DNA from: Paramecium tetraurelia
Taxonomy: Eukaryota > Ciliophora > Oligohymenophorea > Peniculida > Parameciidae
Length of the DNA stretch: 64,000 nt
Direction: 5' to 3'
Assembly: GCF_000165425.1 (NCBI RefSeq)
Contig: NW_001799019.1
Coordinates: forward strand, 65,165-129,164
Made by a program: the position numbers and the translations under genes. Shown piece by piece: positions 59,089 to 64,000 of this stretch; position 1 is the first letter of the stretch; the number at the start of each line of letters is the position of its first letter. The notes under the pieces are model-generated. The model saw only the letters and a program-made list of their open reading frames with translations, was not told the origin of the DNA and searched no databases.

Positions 59089-61144
59089 ATGAAAGTTTAA
59101 GATGCTTCCGAGAAGCAAGCCAAACCAATCGATTCACGCTTAATGAATGGACCATTGTAAGATCGTCACTGCACTGATATCATATGTTGTTTGTTATTTA
59201 TCGCATCGTTCATATTCATGTGGTAAGTTATTATTCTTAATCTAGGTATATTGCTATAACAGGATACTCTCTTGGAAAACCAGAAAGAATATTGGCAGCT
59301 TATGATTCTGATGGTACAGTTTATCTCAATTTAGGCAATGCATGTGATTTGGATTTACCAGATTATCCATTATTATACTTTCCTATCGTTCATCCTGATT
59401 ACTATAACAAGACAGTCTGTGTGGAAAGATGTCCAGCAAATACATCAGACGCTGTTAAATGTTAAACAAACAAAAATATCACCTCCTGTCCTAGAGATTG
59501 TACAAAAGTTTCAATTGAAACATCTACTACTTTTGATTTTACTTCCATCGATTCGATGAAGACCTACGTGGACACAATAACAAGTTCAGTTAGTAACCCA
59601 GAAAATTGGATATGTCTCTATGGAAGTGAACCTATTTTTTCAAGAGCATGTTTCCCAAGCACTGCCTTAGAAATTTTGAATCAAACTTCTAATTTCAGTT
59701 CCTCAGTTGATTTGAATAGATTGACGTCTTGGTTGTATGACCTTTCTGTTGCAAAATACATCATTCTTGCATCTTTTTTTATAGCATTTGGTTTAGGGTA
59801 AGGAGTAAAATTTATAATTTTAGATTAATCTATATGGTAATTTTAAGATTTTTGGGAGGATTATTTGTATGGCTGACAATCTTGCTTTATTTTGTAGGAA
59901 TTTCAGTTTTGGCAGGTTACACTTGGGATTAGCACTTATATTATTTAAAGTAAATATAATCATATATATATTTTAGTGATTCTCAATAATCAGGCTCTGC
60001 TGGTTCAACAAATGCCTCTGACAATGCCAAAGCCTTGGAATACATATTTTATATCGAAATCGCTTGGATTGCATTTTCAATTCTGGCATTTTTTTGCATT
60101 TTCAACAAAATTAGATTGGCCATAGGAGTAGTGAAGACAGCTACTCTCTATGTGAGAGATAACTTTTCAGTTATGATTGTACCTCCAGTAATTGGAGTTT
60201 GTTTAGGAGTCTTGTGGGTTTGGTGGATTGTTTCAGTTGTGTAATGAATATAATTAATTTATAAGATACATTGTTGGTCTTGGAAACATCAAAGGAGATG
60301 GCAGTACACCTTTTGCCTCTGTGACTTTTGACAACACAACTAGAAACATGGTGTATTACTTTATGTTTGGTGGATTATGGAAATAGGCCTTTTTGTTGGC
60401 TCTGAATCAATTCATAATTGGTTGTTCAGTGTGCATATGGTATTTCAATTAGGGACCAGGCTAATCCTATACTGGCAACTTATTCTAGAGTATATATTGG
60501 GCATTTCGTTATCATCTTGGATCATTGGCATTTGGTTCATTCATATTGGCAGTGGTTCAATTCATTCGATTGATGTTGGAATACGCAAAATATCAAGCAA
60601 AATAGATGGCAGGCGATAATAAATGTACTAAATGCATATTGGATTGTCTGTCTTGTTTGGTGGCTTGTTTTGAACGATTTATTGAATTCCTCAATAAAAA
60701 TGCTTACATTCAAATTGCATTGACTAGCAAGAGTTTCTGTCCAGCTGCTAAAGATGCTTTTGAATCAATATGGGCTAATACCATGAGATACAGTCTAGTT
60801 TCTGGTATTGGTTCTATTTTCACATTCGTAATTCTTTATTTATATTCAAATAGATTGGTAAATTATTTGTTGGCTTTGCTACAGTTCTGTTCTCATATGA
60901 AATCTTTATCAATGTGGAACCGTATAAAACAGATCTGGCATCTCCAATTGTACCATCAATAGTGTGCTTTATTATTGCTTATATGGTGGCTATTCTGTTC
61001 ATGAGTATCTATTAAATGGCATGTGATGCTGTGTTGACTTGTTTCATTTACGACGAAGAATTGAATAAGTAGAATGGAGGGATGTCAGCATAACATTGTC
61101 CAGAGACGTTAAGAGAATGGTTTGATAGCACTTAATCATCATGA
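59089..61144 (+). CDS. Choline-transporter-like protein (CTL/SLC44)
   Basis: Introns 59223-59245, 59314-59334, 59798-59823, 59950-59976, 60241-60265 and 60828-60853 give 635 codons. The first helix is followed by a Cys-rich, glycosylatable loop with CPRDC, CFPST and NQTSNFSSS. Family motifs: ASFVSAVVQFIRLMLEY is replaced here by SFILAVVQFIRLMLEYAKYQ, then CLDCLSCL-like LDCLSCLVACFERFIEFLNKNAY and IQIALTSKSFC. The end reads FMSIYQMACDAVLTCFIYDEE. About ten membrane helices. SLC44 proteins move choline or ethanolamine for phospholipid synthesis. Confidence 0.9.
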
Positions 61145-61197
61145 TATCAAATTTTAAAAACATAATATAATTAATAGAATTACTAACCATCAAACAA

Positions 61198-61729
61198 TCA
61201 TAAATTTTCTAATGCTTTATCTATTAACTTTCTCACTTTCTTTTTATATTCATCCGGTTTGTCTCTAAATTGGATTCCAGCATCGACATTGGCAGGTGAA
61301 TTGATATTAGGTTCCGATAACATTGAAACTATTGAAATTAACACATCCTCAGGAGTCAATATGGGTCTCCATCTAAGAATATGGTAGATTAATCACCTTG
61401 TCTCTGGGGGTTCTTAATCATTAAACTCGTCCTATGCGTGCAGAATGGAAATGCAGACTCTCCCATCAGAGTAAACTATTGTCAGATGAAATAGGCTTAC
61501 TATTTGGATGCCACATTTCAGTCAAGAATTTGAATGTTGGTGGAGAATTGGGATAGTCTTCTGGAAATTTCATTATCGCTTAGAAGTACCCCCCTTCATA
61601 CAAAGTGTCTGATGGACCAGCAAAGCTAATGTTCCATTGGTATAAGCTATTCGATTCCAATCCCACTGAAACTCCCTCTATAGTCTTGCTTTCCTCCAAT
61701 TCTAGGTTGTGTTAATTCAATCGTTACAT
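61198..61729 (-). CDS. Ubiquitin-conjugating enzyme E2, CDC34/UBE2R-like
   Basis: 160 codons with introns 61476-61500 and 61373-61396 (starts GTG). The E2 fold is complete: YQWNISFAGPSDTLYEGGYF, MKFPEDYPNSPPTFKFLT, MWHPN, then GRVCISILHAQDEFND with catalytic Cys. The acidic loop DEFNDQEPPETRW and LISIVSMLSEPNINSPANVDA mark the CDC34/UBE2G class. The acidic C-terminal tail of CDC34 is missing, so UBE2G-like activity is as likely. An upstream in-frame extension (DVTPIVISPDNC) has no ATG and was not included. The stop is 53 bp from the convergent transporter. Confidence 0.88.
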
Positions 61730-62014
61730 CTGAGTTACTTTTTTAGCAAAGTAACTGTATAACTGGTTGAGGGAGCAGTTATCGGGTGAGATGACTATTG
61801 GGGTAACATCTGAATATAAATATTTAAAATTGATTATTAGCTTAACTTTTTTGCTATTATTTTAGATTAATAAATTGGACTATTCGATAATAAATGAAAA
61901 AGTAATCATCAGTCTAATCTACAGTTATTTATTAACTCTAGATTGCATATTGTGTGATTGCAAGTATATAAACAAATTTTCTTTTATAAATATATTTAAT
62001 ATAAATATAACACA

Positions 62015-64000
62015 ATGCAATTCTTATTGTATTCAATATGCTTCCTATTGCTCCTCGTATAGGTTCAAACATAGGATGAGAATGAGATTAAGTGTGACTA
62101 ATATTTTGTGAACATTACCACAGCCATACTCATGGGAAAAATGCCAACCAATCTGTCACCGTAAACAATTCTAAGCTCAGCAAAAGGACTTTAAGATTTA
62201 GGTTCCTATCTGGTTTGTAAGGATTCTGCGGATTTACATTACATTCATCTCAGAATGATGAGCGAAGGAAAACCTATGCATATGGGTTTTTGTTTACCCG
62301 AATATTGCGAATAGAGTCACCTCCAAAAATATAACACCCCAACCAAAGATCTCATCAACAATTTTACTGTACTTATCTCCATCTTAACCGTTAGATGCGT
62401 CTATATAACAAATCAATGGTCGACAGCGCTTCCTACTAAGATCCAGATTTAATTTATCCGTCATGGACTGTAGGAACCTATTTGACTCTAGTTCTGTTGA
62501 TTGTCATAGTGGCACTCAATGTTATCGGAAGCATCTTTTCGATTATAGCAGAAAACAAAAAATAAGCGTATTAAGATGACCTGAAGACAGAGATCAAGAG
62601 GAAAGCAGCCCAGAAAATAAATGAGTCCCACTAGGATGAGAATTCATTAAAGGACTCCATATCTCAACTCTACAAGAGATCAGAATTGATTTGTAAATAA
62701 ATAAATAAATTATATTTAGAAAATGAAATCATGGAGAATCAGGAATCTGCTTTCATGAGTGGCAAAGGTTAATTCGAAGAAATCAAATACAAGAAATACA
62801 AAGAACCATCTTGGGAAAGATTCGCTTTGAGTTTCTCCTTTATCCACAATTACCAAAAACTATTTAAGATTAATGAACCCAAAGGTGAGAATGCTGGATT
62901 TGTGATTTTTAATGGCATAAGATCATTGTCAATATTTTGGGTAATTTATGGTCACGATCAACTCATTCGAGGCTCCAATTCCTTCAATTTGATAGATATA
63001 CCATACAAGATCACTGAAGCCGGATGGCTCACACTCACACCAGCTGCATACTTTGCTGTCGACACCTTCTTTTTTGTGGGAGGATTCTTGGCTGCTGTTT
63101 TACTTCTGGAAAAGTTGACCAAATTGAGGTCCATCAAGTTTTCATTGGTGCCAGCAATGTGGGTACATAGATTCTTAAGAATATGGCCTACATATGCATT
63201 TTGCATTCTAGTGTATTGGCAATTGACTGTTTATTGGTCAGATGGACCTATCTGGAATGAATATATAGAGTATACCTCCACTTGCAATACTTAATGGTGG
63301 AAGAATCTATTATTCATTGACAACATGTTTTCACATGATGCCAGTGGATTGAACTATTGTTTTGGTTGGGGTTGGTATCTATCCAACGATTTCCAGATCT
63401 TTCTTATCACTCCAATATTATTGATTATCTATGCTAAAAACAGAAAAATTGGATTAGCTCTTATTATTTCAATGCTAATCGGAAGCGTATTTTCAGCCTA
63501 TTACATAGCTTATTCTCACGATTACCATTTATAAATGGCCACTCCTAATGCTAAACCACAGCCAGACTATCAAGATGTTTTCTACTTCAAACCTTGGATC
63601 AGGATCTCTCCCTACCTCATAGGCATCCTATTTGGATTCTTCTATTGCAATTACATTAGTGGTTAGAATTAAAAAATGGTTTAAGTGGCATAGAAAATTA
63701 AGGACAGCGTAGTTATCAGAACCCTATTCTATGTCTTCGGAATCGGGTTGACTTAAACGATCATTTGGATCATAGTCCCTCTTTAAAAGGACATGAATGC
63801 TTGGCCTCCTTAAGCCTAATATTTCTACTAAGCCTTTAACAGAGTGTTTTTTGTCATAGGTGTTGGATTGTGCATTACTCCTGCTCTTTTGGGTTGCAAA
63901 AATGATCCGTCAAGATTTATGTATACTTTGATAATAATTTAGACTCGGACATCCCTTTTGGCAACCCATAGCCAGAATATCGTTCTGCATGTACTTGACA
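62015..64000 (+). CDS. NRF-6-type acyltransferase-3 membrane protein (3' end outside window)
   Basis: A signal peptide (FLLYSICFLLLLV) opens the frame, followed by the extracellular NRF domain (IKCDQYFVNITTAILMGKM, FCLPEYCEQ). Introns are 62369-62394 and 63921-63942. After a membrane helix (LVLLIVIVALNVIGSIFS) comes the acyltransferase-3 core: FNGIRSLSIFWVIYGHDQL with the catalytic His, AVDTFFFVGGFLAAVLL, HRFLRIWPTYAF, CFGWGWYLSNDFQIFLITPILL. The family (nose resistant to fluoxetine) probably acylates lipids or transports lipids. The sequence runs off the right edge. Confidence 0.9.

Noticed and set aside
61875..62111. 78-codon frame between the E2 and acyltransferase genes
   Set aside because: Overlaps the signal-peptide exon of the acyltransferase in another frame.

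Overview
This is a macronuclear-type segment from a ciliate very close to Paramecium. Reading frames stay open across whole genes only if TAA and TAG are read as glutamine and TGA is the sole stop. Genes are broken by tiny introns of about 19-37 nt, mostly GTA...TAG. Base composition is very AT-rich and intergenic gaps are mostly short. The window has no prokaryotic features, no transposon and no CRISPR. Every gene below was rebuilt with this code and spliced by hand. Where stated, the spliced length is an exact multiple of three, which is an internal check on the model.

Left part (1-17.9 kb): a zinc-ribbon protein, a tRNA-Pro, an ATXR5/6-TXR1-type SET methyltransferase, a NUFIP1-like protein, an MST/Hippo-type kinase, an RP2/TBCC protein with a clathrin-light-chain-like tail, a macro-like protein, a La-motif protein, an F-BAR protein, a Rieske sterol 7-desaturase, a decayed gene tract and a MORN protein.

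Middle (18-38.4 kb): several unrecognised coiled-coil genes, a WD40 protein, a PHOSPHO-type phosphatase, a LITAF protein, a frame-broken ribosomal eS12 gene, a protein with FHA-like, RING-CH and FHA domains, a 954-residue cyclic-nucleotide-binding-domain K+ channel and a CLEC16A/GOP-1 homologue.

Right part (38.7-64 kb): a six-member box C/D snoRNA cluster aimed mainly at the large-subunit rRNA, a small CaaX protein, an RNF170-like E3 ligase, a decayed coiled-coil gene, a UBA-repeat protein, a heat shock factor, a SAXO-like axonemal protein, a D-I-F-G motif protein, NOB1, IFT52, a Na+/H+ exchanger, a choline-transporter-like protein, a CDC34-like E2 and the start of an NRF-6-type acyltransferase.

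Themes are cilia and microtubules (RP2, SAXO, IFT52), ribosome biogenesis (NUFIP1-like, snoRNAs, NOB1, eS12), membrane traffic and ubiquitin (CLEC16A, RNF170, E2, RING-CH, F-BAR) and membrane transport. Some conserved genes carry single frame breaks, including IFT52, the MST kinase and eS12. These could be assembly indels or post-duplication decay. Other tracts (14.4-16.1, 30.5-31.1, 40.8-42.2 and 46.2-46.8 kb) look like true pseudogenes.
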